A DNA stretch of 64,000 nucleotides from an uncultured Thioclava sp. (GTDB lineage Bacteria > Pseudomonadota > Alphaproteobacteria > Rhodobacterales > Rhodobacteraceae). The position numbers and the translations under genes were made by a program. A model generated the notes under the pieces. The model did no database searches and was not told the DNA's origin. It saw nothing but the letters and a program-made list of their open reading frames with translations. Within the stretch, counting starts at the first letter, position 1. Every line of letters starts with the position of its first letter. Below are positions 34,251 through 43,929 of the stretch, one piece after another. The stretch is taken from the NCBI RefSeq assembly GCF_913064665.1, contig NZ_CAJYBT010000015.1, positions 1-64,000 of the forward strand, written 5' to 3'.

Positions 34251-36518
34251 CTATTTCGCTTGCCCCAACCGACAAGACGCCAAGGCTGCCATATTGAGGA
34301 TGTCGTTCACCGTCGATGACGTTGGGCAGAGCTGCACCGCCTGCGAGATCCCGGTCAGGATCGGCCCGATCACGGTGGCGCCTGCCATTTCTTGCATCAG
34401 CTTGACCGAGATCGACGCGGAATGCCGCGCTGGAACCACCAGAATGTTGGCTGGACCGGTCAGGCGGCAGAACGGGTAATTCGCCATTTGGTCCATATTC
34501 AACGCGACATCGACAGTCATTTCGCCATCATATTCGAAATCGACGCCACGCTGATCCAGGACTTTCGCCGCCCGGTGCATTTTGGTCGCGCGCTCGGACA
34601 CCGGATAGCCGAAGGTCGAGAAGGAACAAAACGCCGCGCGCGGTTCTAGCCCAAGGCCACGCGCCACTTGCGCCCCCGAGGTCGCAATATCGGCCAGATC
34701 GTTCTCATCAGGCCATTCATGCACCAGCGTATCGCCGATCAGCACCACGCGCCCTTTATTTAGGACCGCCGTGATCCCCACCGCCCCATCCGAAGGCTTG
34801 GCATCAATCACCTTGTTGATCAGCTCAAGCACATGCGCCGATTTCCGAGTCGCCCCCGTCACCAGCCCATCGCCATGCCCATGCACCAGCATGAGTGCAG
34901 CGAACACATGACGATCGCGCGTGGCGAGCTTGTGGGCATCCTCACGATCCACGCCTTGGCGCTGCAACCGCTCGTAGAGATAGTCTTTATAGGCGGCGAT
35001 ATGTTTGGAATTGGCCGCGTTTACGATGCTCAACTCGCGATAGGCATCGCCCAGACCCGCGGCCTCCAGCCGCTCTTTGACGTCTTGTTCGCGCCCGACA
35101 ACAAGCGCCTGCCCCATGCCCGCGCGCTGATAGGCGACGGCTGCGCGCAAAACGCGGGTATCATCGCCCTCGGCAAAGATCATGTTGGCCTGCGCCTGAC
35201 GCGCACGCGCGTGAATGCCCTGCAAGATCGAGGCCGTCGGATCCATCCGCGCCTTGAGGCTTTGGGCATAGCCCTCCATGTCGATGATCGGACGCCGCGC
35301 CACGCCGGTATCCATTCCCGCCTGCGCGACGGCGGGCGGAATCACATAAATCAGACGCGGATCGAACGGCGTCGGAATGATGTAGTCGCGCCCAAAGCTG
35401 AGCTTGCGCCCATAGGCCATCGCAACTTCGTCGGGCACATCCTCGCGTGCAAGTTCGGCCAATGCGCGCGCACAGGCGATTTTCATCTCGTCATTGATCG
35501 CGCGGGCGTGGATATCAAGCGCACCCCGGAACAGATAGGGGAACCCAAGCACGTTATTAACCTGATTGGGATAATCGCTACGCCCGGTCGCTACGATGGC
35601 ATCGGGGCGCACAGCATGAGCTTCCTCGGGTGTAATCTCGGGATCGGGGTTCGCCATTGCAAAGATCACTGGATTGTCGGCCATTACCGCAACCATCTCG
35701 GGCGTCACGGCCCCCTTGGCCGACACGCCAAGAAACACATCCGCACCCTCCATCGCTTCTTCCAGCGTGCGCGCCTCAGTTACTGCGGCATGGGCAGATT
35801 TCCATTGATTCATGCCCTCGGTGCGGCCCTGAAAAATCACACCCTTCGTGTCGCACATGATGCAATTATCGTGTTGCGCGCCCATCGACTTGATCAATTC
35901 CAGACACGCGATCCCTGCAGCGCCGGCTCCGTTGAGCACAATCTTGCAATCTTCTATCTTCTTGCCCGACAGCTCCAGCGCGTTGATCAATCCCGCCGCA
36001 CAGATTACCGCAGTGCCATGCTGATCATCGTGGAAGACGGGAATATCCATCAACTCCTTGAGCCGCTGCTCAATGATGAAACACTCCGGCGCCTTGATAT
36101 CCTCAAGGTTGATGCCACCAAAGGTCGGCCCCATCAGCTTGACCGCATTGATGATTTCGTCGGCGTCCTCGGTATCGAGCTCAATATCAATCGCGTTGAC
36201 GTCAGCAAAGCGTTTGAACAGAACCGCCTTGCCCTCCATCACCGGCTTTGACGCCAGCGCCCCAAGATTGCCCAACCCCAAAATCGCCGAACCATTCGTG
36301 ATCACCGCAACCATGTTGCCCTTGACCGTATAGTCATAAGCCAGCTCTGGATTGGCCGCAATCGCCTCAACCGGCACCGCAACACCGGGCGAATAGGCCA
36401 GCGACAGATCGCGCTGCGACGTCATCGGCGTCGAGGGCACAATGTCATATTTCCCCGGACGCGGCTCCAGATGATAGGCAAGCGCCTCTTCTGGCGTGAT
36501 ACGAGTCTTGCTGGGCAT
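34251..36518 (-). CDS. maeB: NADP-dependent malic enzyme (MaeB, with phosphotransacetylase-like domain)
   Basis: MaeB decarboxylates malate to pyruvate with NADP+. The 755-residue protein has the malic domain (SLAYSPGVAVPVEAI near residues 39-53, IPVFHDDQHGTAVICAAGL near 156-174), NAD-binding fold (KIVLNGAGAAGIACLELI near 187-204), and a C-terminal PTA-like domain from about residue 435 (MIFAEGDDTRVLRAA, LVTGATRKSAHVLELI), which in this family is regulatory. ATG 36518 (MPSKTRI) is preferred over 36551 because AGGAGGAG lies just upstream. Divergent from mutS with about 115 bases between. Confidence 0.96.
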   Translation of the reverse strand: MPSKTRITPEEALAYHLEPRPGKYDIVPSTPMTSQRDLSLAYSPGVAVPVEAIAANPELAYDYTVKGNMVAVITNGSAILGLGNLGALASKPVMEGKAVLFKRFADVNAIDIELDTEDADEIINAVKLMGPTFGGINLEDIKAPECFIIEQRLKELMDIPVFHDDQHGTAVICAAGLINALELSGKKIEDCKIVLNGAGAAGIACLELIKSMGAQHDNCIMCDTKGVIFQGRTEGMNQWKSAHAAVTEARTLEEAMEGADVFLGVSAKGAVTPEMVAVMADNPVIFAMANPDPEITPEEAHAVRPDAIVATGRSDYPNQVNNVLGFPYLFRGALDIHARAINDEMKIACARALAELAREDVPDEVAMAYGRKLSFGRDYIIPTPFDPRLIYVIPPAVAQAGMDTGVARRPIIDMEGYAQSLKARMDPTASILQGIHARARQAQANMIFAEGDDTRVLRAAVAYQRAGMGQALVVGREQDVKERLEAAGLGDAYRELSIVNAANSKHIAAYKDYLYERLQRQGVDREDAHKLATRDRHVFAALMLVHGHGDGLVTGATRKSAHVLELINKVIDAKPSDGAVGITAVLNKGRVVLIGDTLVHEWPDENDLADIATSGAQVARGLGLEPRAAFCSFSTFGYPVSERATKMHRAAKVLDQRGVDFEYDGEMTVDVALNMDQMANYPFCRLTGPANILVVPARHSASISVKLMQEMAGATVIGPILTGISQAVQLCPTSSTVNDILNMAALASCRLGQAK

Positions 36519-36633
36519 GGTCCGGGCTCCTCCTACAGGTTCTTTCGTCATAACGCCCGGTTATCTCACGCTCAATGGAATTGCGCCCGAATCCGGGGTT
36601 TTGTAGGGTCACGCGACTGGAAATGGGGGCGAC

Positions 36634-39279
36634 ATGAACAAGCCAACCGTCACGCCGATGATGGAGCAATATCTTGGGATCAAGGCGGCCAATCCGGGCG
36701 CACTCTTGTTTTATCGCATGGGTGATTTCTACGAGATGTTCTTTGACGACGCCGTCGATGCGGCTGCGGCGCTTGATATTGCGCTGACCAAGCGCGGCAA
36801 ACACAACGACGAAGACATCCCGATGTGTGGCGTGCCCGTTCATGCCGCTGAAGGCTATCTGCTGACGCTGATCCGCAAAGGCTTTCGCGTCGCCATCGCC
36901 GAGCAACTGGAAGACCCCGCCGAGGCGAAAAAGCGCGGAGCAAAATCGGTTGTGAAACGTGACGTGGTGCGTCTTGTCACCCCCGGAACGCTGACCGAAG
37001 AAAGCCTGCTAGAGGCTCGCCGTCATAACTTCCTTGCCGCGTGGGCCGAAGTTCGCGATGCGGGCGCGCTGGCTTGGGTAGATATCTCGACGGGCGAGTT
37101 TCGCGTCATGACCTGCCCGCTGACACGCTTGGGGCCCGAATTGGCCCGCCTCGCCCCGCGCGAAGTGCTGGTCAGCGAAGTAAAAGAGCAGGATTGCGCC
37201 GATATTGTCTCTGATATGCGCGCCGCTCTCACGCCTTTGTCGCGGGCAAGTTTTGACAGTCAGGCCGCAGAAAAGCGCCTGCTTGACCTCTATGAAATTG
37301 GCTCACTCGAGGCGTTTGGCAGCTTCAGCCGCGCCGAAATGGCCGCGATGGGGGCGATTGTCGATTATCTCGACATCACCCAGAAGGGCAAACTCCCGCT
37401 CCTGCGTCGTCCCGTGCTAGAAGATGGCGGCGCCGCCATGCAGATTGACGCCGCGACCCGGCGCAATCTGGAACTCACGCAGGCACTGTCTGGTGGCCGC
37501 GAAGGCTCGCTGCTGCACGCCATCGACCGTAGCGTGACCGCAGGGGGCGCGCGCCTTTTGGAGCGTCGCCTGTCCGCGCCCTCGCGCAACTTGCCTGAAA
37601 TCCACGCACGCCACGACTCCGTGCGGTTTCTGCTAGAACAGGCTCGATTCAGCGATGATCTGCGCGCTGATCTCAAACGCTGCCCTGATATGGATCGCGC
37701 GCTTTCACGCCTTGCGCTTGATCGCGGCGGTCCGCGCGATATGGCGGCAATCCGCAATGGCCTTGAACAAGCGGGACGCATCGCCGAAGCCCTGCAACAG
37801 ACCGACGCCCCGGATCTTTTGAAAACGGCTGCCCGCGCGTTGATCGGCCACGAAGACTTGGTCGCGCTCCTTGATGCGGCCCTCATCGCAGAGCCGCCGC
37901 TTCTGGCGCGCGATGGCGGCTTTATCGCCACGGGCTATGACGCCGAACTCGATCAAACCCGCAAGTTGCGCGACGAAGGGCGCAGCGTGATCGCAGAATT
38001 GCAGGCGGAATATATTGCGGCGTCAGGCATCACCGGCCTCAAAATCAAACACAACAATGTCTTGGGCTATTTCATTGAAACCACGGCGACCCATGCAGAA
38101 AAGATGCTTGCGCCGCCTCTTTCGGAACGCTTCATCCACCGCCAAACCACCGCCAATCAAGTGCGCTTCACGACGATTGAACTAAGCGAGCTGGAAACCC
38201 GCATTCTGAACGCGGGAAATCACGCGCTTGAAATTGAAAAACGTCTCTATAACAGCCTGAAAGGCGCAATTTTAGGCCAATCCGGCCCGATTGGTGAAGC
38301 CTCGCGTGCCCTTGCCGAAATTGATCTTTCCACCGCGTTCGCAACCCTCGCCAGAGGTGAAAACTGGGCCGAACCCAAGATCGATGATAGCCGCGCCTTT
38401 GAGATTTCCGGGGGGCGCCATCCGGTCGTCGAAGCCGCACTCAAAAGAACGGGCGAGCCCTTTATCGCCAATGACTGCGGCCTCACAAATGGGCCGACTC
38501 CAGCCATCTGGCTGCTCACCGGCCCGAACATGGCGGGTAAATCGACCTTCCTGCGCCAAAACGCACTTATTGCGCTGCTTGCGCAAGCCGGAAGCTTCGT
38601 TCCCGCAAAAAGCGCCCATATCGGGATTGTTTCACAGCTATTTTCGCGCGTGGGCGCTGCTGATGATCTCGCGCGAGGGCGTTCGACCTTCATGGTCGAG
38701 ATGGTCGAAACGGCGGCGATCCTCAATCAAGCCGATGACCGCGCTTTGGTGATCCTTGATGAAATCGGACGAGGCACAGCCACCTACGATGGGCTTTCGA
38801 TTGCCTGGGCGGTGATGGAGCATCTACACGCCACGAACCGCTGCCGCGCGCTGTTTGCAACCCATTACCACGAGATGACCGCGCTTTCCGCCAAGCTTGA
38901 GGGCGTGGAAAATGCGACCGTTACTGTCAAGGAATGGGACGGCGAGGTGATCTTTCTGCACGAGGTCCGCAGGGGCGCGGCAGATCGTTCTTATGGGGTG
39001 CAAGTGGCGCGTCTTGCCGGACTGCCGAGTTCGGTCGTTGAACGCGCCCGCCTCGTCCTTGACGCTTTGGAAAAAGGCGAGCGGGAATCTGGCACCAAAA
39101 AGCAGGCGATGATTGATGACCTACCCTTGTTTTCAGTCTCTAACACACCCCAAACCAGCCCAAAGCCTGCGGGAAATCCGGAACTCGAGGCGGCTTTGAA
39201 ATCCTACATCCCGGATGAGATGTCGCCGAAAGACGCGCTCAACGCGCTTTACGCATTGCGCGCCCTGCTCAAGGATTGA
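36634..39279 (+). CDS. mutS: DNA mismatch repair protein MutS
   Basis: MutS recognises mismatches and recruits MutL. The 881-residue protein has the mismatch-binding domain with GDFYEMFFDDA near residues 30-40 (the FxE wedge), the connector, lever and clamp helices, and the ATPase: Walker A LTGPNMAGKSTFLRQNALIA near 628-647, DDLARGRSTFMVEMVETAAIL near 676-696, Walker B LVILDEIGRGTATYDGLSIAW near 705-725, then FATHYHEMTAL. The C-terminal tail (EMSPKDALNALYALRALLK) forms the tetramerisation helix. No mutL is nearby. Confidence 0.97.
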   Translation: MNKPTVTPMMEQYLGIKAANPGALLFYRMGDFYEMFFDDAVDAAAALDIALTKRGKHNDEDIPMCGVPVHAAEGYLLTLIRKGFRVAIAEQLEDPAEAKKRGAKSVVKRDVVRLVTPGTLTEESLLEARRHNFLAAWAEVRDAGALAWVDISTGEFRVMTCPLTRLGPELARLAPREVLVSEVKEQDCADIVSDMRAALTPLSRASFDSQAAEKRLLDLYEIGSLEAFGSFSRAEMAAMGAIVDYLDITQKGKLPLLRRPVLEDGGAAMQIDAATRRNLELTQALSGGREGSLLHAIDRSVTAGGARLLERRLSAPSRNLPEIHARHDSVRFLLEQARFSDDLRADLKRCPDMDRALSRLALDRGGPRDMAAIRNGLEQAGRIAEALQQTDAPDLLKTAARALIGHEDLVALLDAALIAEPPLLARDGGFIATGYDAELDQTRKLRDEGRSVIAELQAEYIAASGITGLKIKHNNVLGYFIETTATHAEKMLAPPLSERFIHRQTTANQVRFTTIELSELETRILNAGNHALEIEKRLYNSLKGAILGQSGPIGEASRALAEIDLSTAFATLARGENWAEPKIDDSRAFEISGGRHPVVEAALKRTGEPFIANDCGLTNGPTPAIWLLTGPNMAGKSTFLRQNALIALLAQAGSFVPAKSAHIGIVSQLFSRVGAADDLARGRSTFMVEMVETAAILNQADDRALVILDEIGRGTATYDGLSIAWAVMEHLHATNRCRALFATHYHEMTALSAKLEGVENATVTVKEWDGEVIFLHEVRRGAADRSYGVQVARLAGLPSSVVERARLVLDALEKGERESGTKKQAMIDDLPLFSVSNTPQTSPKPAGNPELEAALKSYIPDEMSPKDALNALYALRALLKD

Positions 39280-39308
39280 TCTTCGTATTTGGAAAATATC
39301 CGACGAGG

Positions 39309-39333
39309 GTCTGGGGGCATGACACCCCCAGAC
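39309..39333. terminator. Hairpin between mutS and grpE, with a related GGATATTT module
   Basis: GTCTGGGGG (39309-39317) pairs with CCCCCAGAC (39325-39333) around a seven-base loop. It separates the ends of mutS and grpE. Read on the minus strand it is followed by CGGATATTTTCCAAATACGA, similar in plan to the repeat modules at 14816-15054. Confidence 0.7.
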
Positions 39334-39339
39334 TTACGA

Positions 39340-39888
39340 TCAGGATTTCGGCGTTGAACTCACGCCAACTTTAGCAGGCCGCAACAGCCGGTCGTGGATC
39401 ATGAAGCCGTGCTCCATGACCTGAATGATGTCACCCGCTTTCGTGCCAGGCACAGGGGCTTCAAACATCGCTTCATGTTGCTGGGGATCAAAGCGATCAC
39501 CAATCTGGGGCGCCATCGATGTAATCCCGTGCCGCGCGAAGACATTGATCAGCTCGCGCTGTGTCAACTCGATCCCTTGGATCACCGGACCCGCTTGGGC
39601 ACGCTGCTCTTCGGTTACGGCCTCCAAGGCGCGCTGCAAAGCGTCAAAGACCGGCAGCATGTCACGCGCCAAACGCGAACCGCCGTAATTTGAGGCCTCT
39701 TGCCGCTCTTTATCAGCCCGCTTGCGCGCATTCTCGGCATCGGCCAAAGCGCGCATGAAGCGTTCACGGAACTCATCACGTTCGGCACGCAACTGCTCGA
39801 TCTCATCGGCCTCTGCGGCCATGATATCTTCAAAAGCCTCATCCACATGGGCCTGATCTTCGGCAATTTCGTCTTTCTTCTCGCTCAT
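39340..39888 (-). CDS. grpE: Nucleotide exchange factor GrpE
   Basis: GrpE releases ADP from DnaK. The 182-residue product has the acidic coiled-coil N-terminus (EIEQLRAERDEFRERFMRAL near residues 30-49), RKRADKERQEASNYG, ALQRALEAVTEEQ, and the C-terminal beta domain (HGITSMAPQIGDRFDPQQHEAM, then VMEHGFMIHDRLLRPAKVGV). ATG 39888 is preferred because AAGGG is nine bases upstream; ATG 39897, three codons earlier, overlaps the hrcA stop (ATGA) but touches the ribosome site. No dnaK follows. Confidence 0.95.
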   Translation of the reverse strand: MSEKKDEIAEDQAHVDEAFEDIMAAEADEIEQLRAERDEFRERFMRALADAENARKRADKERQEASNYGGSRLARDMLPVFDALQRALEAVTEEQRAQAGPVIQGIELTQRELINVFARHGITSMAPQIGDRFDPQQHEAMFEAPVPGTKAGDIIQVMEHGFMIHDRLLRPAKVGVSSTPKS

Positions 39889-39893
39889 GCCCT

Positions 39894-40955
39894 TCATCCC
39901 TTGCTCTGGCCGGAAATCAATCGCCCGACCAGCTGCGCTGTATAATCCACAATCGGAACGATCCGCCCATAGTTGAGCCGCGTCGGCCCGATTACACCAA
40001 CCGCGCCGATGATCTTCCGGTCAGCGTTCATATAAGGAGAGACCACCAAAGAGGAACCCGAAAGCGAGAAAAGTTTGTTCTCAGAGCCAATAAAAATGCG
40101 AACACCTTCGCCATCCTCGGCCAGATTCAGGAATTCCGCGATATCGCGCTTGCGCTCCAGATCGTCAAAAAGGGTGCGGATGCGGTCGAGATCAACCTCT
40201 TCGCCCAGCAAATTCGCCCGGCCACGCACGATCAAACGCTCAGATCGCTCGCCCTTGTCTTCCCAAGCGGCCAAACCATTGTCGATCAACTCGGCCGCCA
40301 GCGAATCAATTTCCTGCCGACGGTTGGCGATTTGATGCAGAATATGGGAGCGCAGCTCTGAGAGTGTTCGCCCCTCTGCCATCGCGTTCAGGAAATTCGC
40401 AGCCTCGCGCATGGATGACGGCGTCTGCCCGATTGGCGGCGTGAATACCCTATTTTCTACCTGACCGTCGGCAAAGACCAAGACAACCAAAGCGCGGTCC
40501 AGAGCAAGTGAAACAAACTCGATATGTCGGATCGGTGCCTCTTGTTTGGGCGCCAAAACAAGGCTCGCGCCCTGGGTCATCCCCGACAGAGCGCTTGAAA
40601 CACGCCCTAAAATAGACCCTACATCACCCGAATTTGCCCCCATCGTCGCTTCTAACGCGGCGCGGTCATCCTCACCGAGATGGCTCAACTCCATCACACC
40701 ATCGACAAACATCCGCAGGCCCAACTGCGTAGGGATACGCCCGGCCGACACATGCGGGCTGTCCAACAGCCCCAGATATTCGAGGTCTTGCATGACGTTT
40801 CGGATGGTGGCCGCTGACAGTTTTTCCGTCATTTGACGGGTCAACGTGCGCGACCCCACCGGATCTCCCGAAGACAAATACCCCTCAACCACCCGGCGAA
40901 ACACCTCGCGGGAGCGGTCATTCATCTCGGTCAGAATATCGGTCTTAACTGTCAT
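39894..40955 (-). CDS. hrcA: Heat-inducible transcription repressor HrcA
   Basis: HrcA represses chaperone operons by binding the CIRCE element. The 353-residue product has the N-terminal winged helix (SREVFRRVVEGYLSSGDPVG, SAATIRNVMQDLEYLGLLDS near residues 47-66, HVSAGRIPTQLGLRMFVD) and the C-terminal GAF-like domain ending GAVGVIGPTRLNYGRIVPIVDY. It is the first gene of the hrcA-grpE operon. No CIRCE inverted repeat is visible upstream, so this operon may not be autoregulated by it. Confidence 0.95.
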   Translation of the reverse strand: MTVKTDILTEMNDRSREVFRRVVEGYLSSGDPVGSRTLTRQMTEKLSAATIRNVMQDLEYLGLLDSPHVSAGRIPTQLGLRMFVDGVMELSHLGEDDRAALEATMGANSGDVGSILGRVSSALSGMTQGASLVLAPKQEAPIRHIEFVSLALDRALVVLVFADGQVENRVFTPPIGQTPSSMREAANFLNAMAEGRTLSELRSHILHQIANRRQEIDSLAAELIDNGLAAWEDKGERSERLIVRGRANLLGEEVDLDRIRTLFDDLERKRDIAEFLNLAEDGEGVRIFIGSENKLFSLSGSSLVVSPYMNADRKIIGAVGVIGPTRLNYGRIVPIVDYTAQLVGRLISGQSKG

Positions 40956-40974
40956 CTCAGCGCGCCTCCGAGTG

Positions 40975-41003
40975 AATTAAAGCTGCGTGAGGCCGGTCGT
41001 CAA
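40975..41003 (-). promoter_or_regulatory. Predicted sigma-70 type promoter for hrcA-grpE
   Basis: On the minus strand TTGACG (41003-40998) is followed after 17 bases by TTAATT (40980-40975), 20 bases before the hrcA ATG. Both hexamers are close to the consensus and the spacing is ideal. No alternative heat-shock pattern was seen here. Confidence 0.5.
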
Positions 41004-41075
41004 TCTCGGCTTTCGGGGTTGCATCGCGGCCACGCGGGGATCAAATGGGATCAAACCAGTTGAGAGGATCCAAAG

Positions 41076-41789
41076 ATGCGCCCTTCCGGCAGAGAGTTAA
41101 GCGACCTTCGCACGATTTCAATCGAAACGGGCGTAACAAAACACGCCGAGGGCTCTTGCCTGATCAAAATGGGCGACACGCACGTTCTGTGCACCGCCTC
41201 GATCGAAGATCGCGCACCGTCTTTCCTCAAAGGCTCAGGCCTCGGCTGGGTCACCGCAGAATACGGGATGCTACCCCGTGCAACCAATACCCGCAACCGG
41301 CGCGAGGCTGCGGCTGGCAAACAAGGCGGTCGCACCGTTGAAATCCAACGCCTGATCGGACGGGCACTGCGCGCGGGCGTGGACCGCTCTGCACTGGGCG
41401 AACGTCAGATCGTCGTGGATTGCGATGTCATTCAGGCCGATGGCGGCACGCGCTGTGCTTCGATCACCGGGGGCTGGGTTGCGCTGCGTTTGGCTGCGAA
41501 TAAACTTCTTAAAACGGGCGCCTGCACCTCCGATCCGCTACTGGACCATGTCGCTGCAATCAGCTGCGGGATCTATGCAGGCCAGCCGGTCGCTGACCTC
41601 GATTATGCCGAGGATAGCGAAGCAGGCACAGATGGTAATTTCATCATGACCGGCGCTGGCAAGCTGATCGAAGTGCAGATGTCTGCCGAGGGCGCTACCT
41701 TTTCGCGCGATCAGATGAACAAGCTGCTCGACATGGCCGAGTCGGGCGTGACGCAGCTCGTCGCAGCGCAGAAAGCTGCCGTCGGATGA
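41076..41789 (+). CDS. rph: Ribonuclease PH
   Basis: RNase PH trims tRNA 3' ends by phosphorolysis. The 237-residue protein has [20 protein letters not shown] at its start, [19 protein letters not shown] near residues 36-54, [20 protein letters not shown] near 56-75 with the phosphate-binding Arg, and [19 protein letters not shown] near 114-132. It is divergent from hrcA with 120 bases between. The rdgB gene overlaps its stop by four bases. Confidence 0.97.
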   Translation: MRPSGRELSDLRTISIETGVTKHAEGSCLIKMGDTHVLCTASIEDRAPSFLKGSGLGWVTAEYGMLPRATNTRNRREAAAGKQGGRTVEIQRLIGRALRAGVDRSALGERQIVVDCDVIQADGGTRCASITGGWVALRLAANKLLKTGACTSDPLLDHVAAISCGIYAGQPVADLDYAEDSEAGTDGNFIMTGAGKLIEVQMSAEGATFSRDQMNKLLDMAESGVTQLVAAQKAAVG

Positions 41790-42394
41790 GAAAATTCACG
41801 GACAAAAAGCTATTGGTTGCCACGCATAATGCGGGGAAACTTGAGGAAATCATCTCTATCCTTGCGCCTTTCGGCATCGAAGTCGTTGGCGCCAAAGCCC
41901 TGAACCTTCCCGAGCCAGAGGAAACCGAAGACACCTTTGTCGGCAATGCGCGCATCAAAGCCCATGCCGCCGCCAAGGCCACCGGACTGCCCGCACTCGC
42001 CGACGATTCCGGGATTGAGGTGGATTGCCTGAACGGTGCGCCAGGCGTCTTTACCGCCGATTGGGCAACCACACCCACCGGTCGTGATTTCACGATGGCT
42101 ATGGAGAAAACCTGGAAGGCCTGCGACGACATTGCGGCCCCCGCCCCACGCATTGCGCGGTTTCGTTCGACCCTCGTACTTGCGTGGCCCGATGGTCATG
42201 ACGAGGTCTTCGCTGGCAAGGTTGAGGGACAATTGGTTTGGCCAATGCGCGGCAAGCTTGGTCATGGTTATGATCCAATGTTTCAACCCGACGGCTACGA
42301 CATTACCTTTGCCGAGATGGATGCAGATGAGAAAAACCAAATCTCTCACCGCGCCGATGCGTTTCGTCAATTTGTAAAAGTGTTCGAGGGATAG
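41786..42394 (+). CDS. rdgB: XTP/dITP pyrophosphatase (house-cleaning NTPase)
   Basis: RdgB hydrolyses dITP, XTP and dHAPTP and keeps them out of DNA. The 202-residue enzyme has [18 protein letters not shown] near residues 9-26, [20 protein letters not shown] near 46-65 (catalytic Glu), [22 protein letters not shown] near 71-92, and [23 protein letters not shown] near 156-178. It overlaps rph by four bases and ends one base before the RidA gene. Confidence 0.96.
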   Translation: MRKFTDKKLLVATHNAGKLEEIISILAPFGIEVVGAKALNLPEPEETEDTFVGNARIKAHAAAKATGLPALADDSGIEVDCLNGAPGVFTADWATTPTGRDFTMAMEKTWKACDDIAAPAPRIARFRSTLVLAWPDGHDEVFAGKVEGQLVWPMRGKLGHGYDPMFQPDGYDITFAEMDADEKNQISHRADAFRQFVKVFEG

Positions 42395-42775
42395 ATGACC
42401 GAGCGACGCCTTATATCTGGCACCTCCCCCTACGAGCCGAAACTCGGCTATTCGCGCGCTGTAGTTCAGGGCGATTGGTGCTTTGTCGCGGGAACGACGG
42501 GCGCGGATTTCAATGGTCAGTTTCCCCATGATCCGCTGGAACAGGCTCGAAATGCGCTCAAAACCATCCGCGCGACTTTGGAGCAGGCTGGGTTCACGAT
42601 GAAAGACGTTGTGCGGGCGAATTACATCATCACCGACGCAAGCCTCGTAGAGGCGATCGCACCGGCGCTAGGCGACACATTCGGCAATATCCGACCCGCG
42701 GCAACGATGATCGTCGCCGGCCTCGTAAACCCTGCGATGAAGGTCGAAATCGAAGTCACGGCCTTTCGGGGATGA
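42395..42775 (+). CDS. RidA family protein
   Basis: This 126-residue protein is the second RidA homologue of the window and close to the classic length. It has YSRAVVQGDWCFVAGTTGAD near residues 19-38, RNALKTIRATLEQAGFTMKD near 51-70, VVRANYIITD, and NIRPAATMIVAGLVNPAMKVEIEV with the key Arg near residue 100. It starts directly after the rdgB stop and overlaps hemW by four bases. Co-operonic position with rdgB fits a metabolite damage-control role, which I infer from context. Confidence 0.9.
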   Translation: MTERRLISGTSPYEPKLGYSRAVVQGDWCFVAGTTGADFNGQFPHDPLEQARNALKTIRATLEQAGFTMKDVVRANYIITDASLVEAIAPALGDTFGNIRPAATMIVAGLVNPAMKVEIEVTAFRG

Positions 42776-43929
42776 GTGACGACTGGCGGAATGGCGGCTT
42801 TGGCCTCTACCTTCACTGGCCCTTCTGCGCCGCCAAATGCCCCTATTGCGACTTCAATTCCCATGTTTCGTCCAAAATTGATCAATCTCAATGGGCCAAA
42901 GCCTATCTGTCAGAGATTGACCGTGTGGGCCGCGAAACTCAGGGCCGCACCCTCAACACTGTCTTTTTCGGTGGCGGCACGCCCTCGTTGATGGACCCCG
43001 AACTTGTCGGCGCGATCCTGGAGCGTGTCCGCGCGACTTGGCCAATGGTCAACGATCCTGAGATCACCCTCGAAGCGAACCCCACAAGCATTGAATCGGG
43101 GCGGTTTAGAGCCTTTTTTGACGCGGGTGTGAATCGCGTTTCGATGGGGATGCAGGCGCTGAATGACGATGATTTACGCCGCCTTGGGCGGATGCATAGC
43201 GCCGCTGAAGGGCGTCGCGCCTTTGATATTGCGCGCAATACGTTCGACCGCGTCAGCTTTGATCTGATCTACGCGCGCCAACACCAGAGCACGGAGCAAT
43301 GGCGCGCTGAGTTGAACGAAGCGCTCAGTATGGCCGCAGATCACCTCTCCCTCTATCAACTCACGATCGAGCCCGGCACAGTTTTCGGGGCCCGTCACGA
43401 TCTGGGCAAGCTTCACGGCCTTCCGATCGACGACACCTCGGCCGATATGTATCTGATCACACAAGACATCTGTAATCAGCACGGCCTGCCCGCCTATGAG
43501 GTGTCAAACCACGCGATACCGGGTTCGGAGAGCCGCCATAACCTGATCTACTGGCGCTATGGAGATTATCTTGGGATTGGTCCCGGCGCGCATGGGCGCC
43601 TCACGCTCAACGGGACGCGCTATGCAACTGATACGCCAAAGTCCCCCACTCTATGGCTTGACCAAGTAAACGAACGCGGCACCGGTGAAGGTGCGCGTGA
43701 AAGTCTCAGCGACAGCGACCAAGCAATCGAGTATCTTCTCTTTTCGATGCGATTGACGGAAGGGCTCGACATGAACAGATATGCCAAACTTGCTGGCAGA
43801 GAGATCGAGCCCGCTGCCATTCGTCATTTAGAGGAAATTGGCATGATTATGCTGGATCAGGGTCGAATTTGCACGACTGAACAGGGCCGCCCTGTTCTAA
43901 ACGCGATTATTCGAGAGCTCATGCCGTGA
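42772..43929 (+). CDS. hemW: Radical SAM haem chaperone HemW
   Basis: HemW binds haem and a [4Fe-4S] cluster and helps load haem into respiratory proteins; it was formerly annotated as an oxygen-independent coproporphyrinogen oxidase. The 385-residue protein has YLHWPFCAAKCPYCDFNSH near residues 13-31 with the CxxxCxxC triad, FFGGGTPSLM near 64, EITLEANPTSIE near 96, RVSMGMQALNDDDLRRLGR near 122-140, and LIYARQHQSTEQW. Distinguishing HemW from a true HemN rests on the compact N-terminus. Confidence 0.93.
   Translation: MSDDWRNGGFGLYLHWPFCAAKCPYCDFNSHVSSKIDQSQWAKAYLSEIDRVGRETQGRTLNTVFFGGGTPSLMDPELVGAILERVRATWPMVNDPEITLEANPTSIESGRFRAFFDAGVNRVSMGMQALNDDDLRRLGRMHSAAEGRRAFDIARNTFDRVSFDLIYARQHQSTEQWRAELNEALSMAADHLSLYQLTIEPGTVFGARHDLGKLHGLPIDDTSADMYLITQDICNQHGLPAYEVSNHAIPGSESRHNLIYWRYGDYLGIGPGAHGRLTLNGTRYATDTPKSPTLWLDQVNERGTGEGARESLSDSDQAIEYLLFSMRLTEGLDMNRYAKLAGREIEPAAIRHLEEIGMIMLDQGRICTTEQGRPVLNAIIRELMP

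Noticed and set aside
34833-36251. 472-codon plus-strand frame antisense to maeB
   Set aside because: It is the mirror of the malic enzyme coding sequence, a usual effect in high-GC genes; composition (His/Arg-rich) is not protein-like.
40956-41075. CIRCE operator upstream of hrcA
   Set aside because: Only a GAGTGAATTAA half-like sequence is present; the matching inverted half at nine bases is absent.
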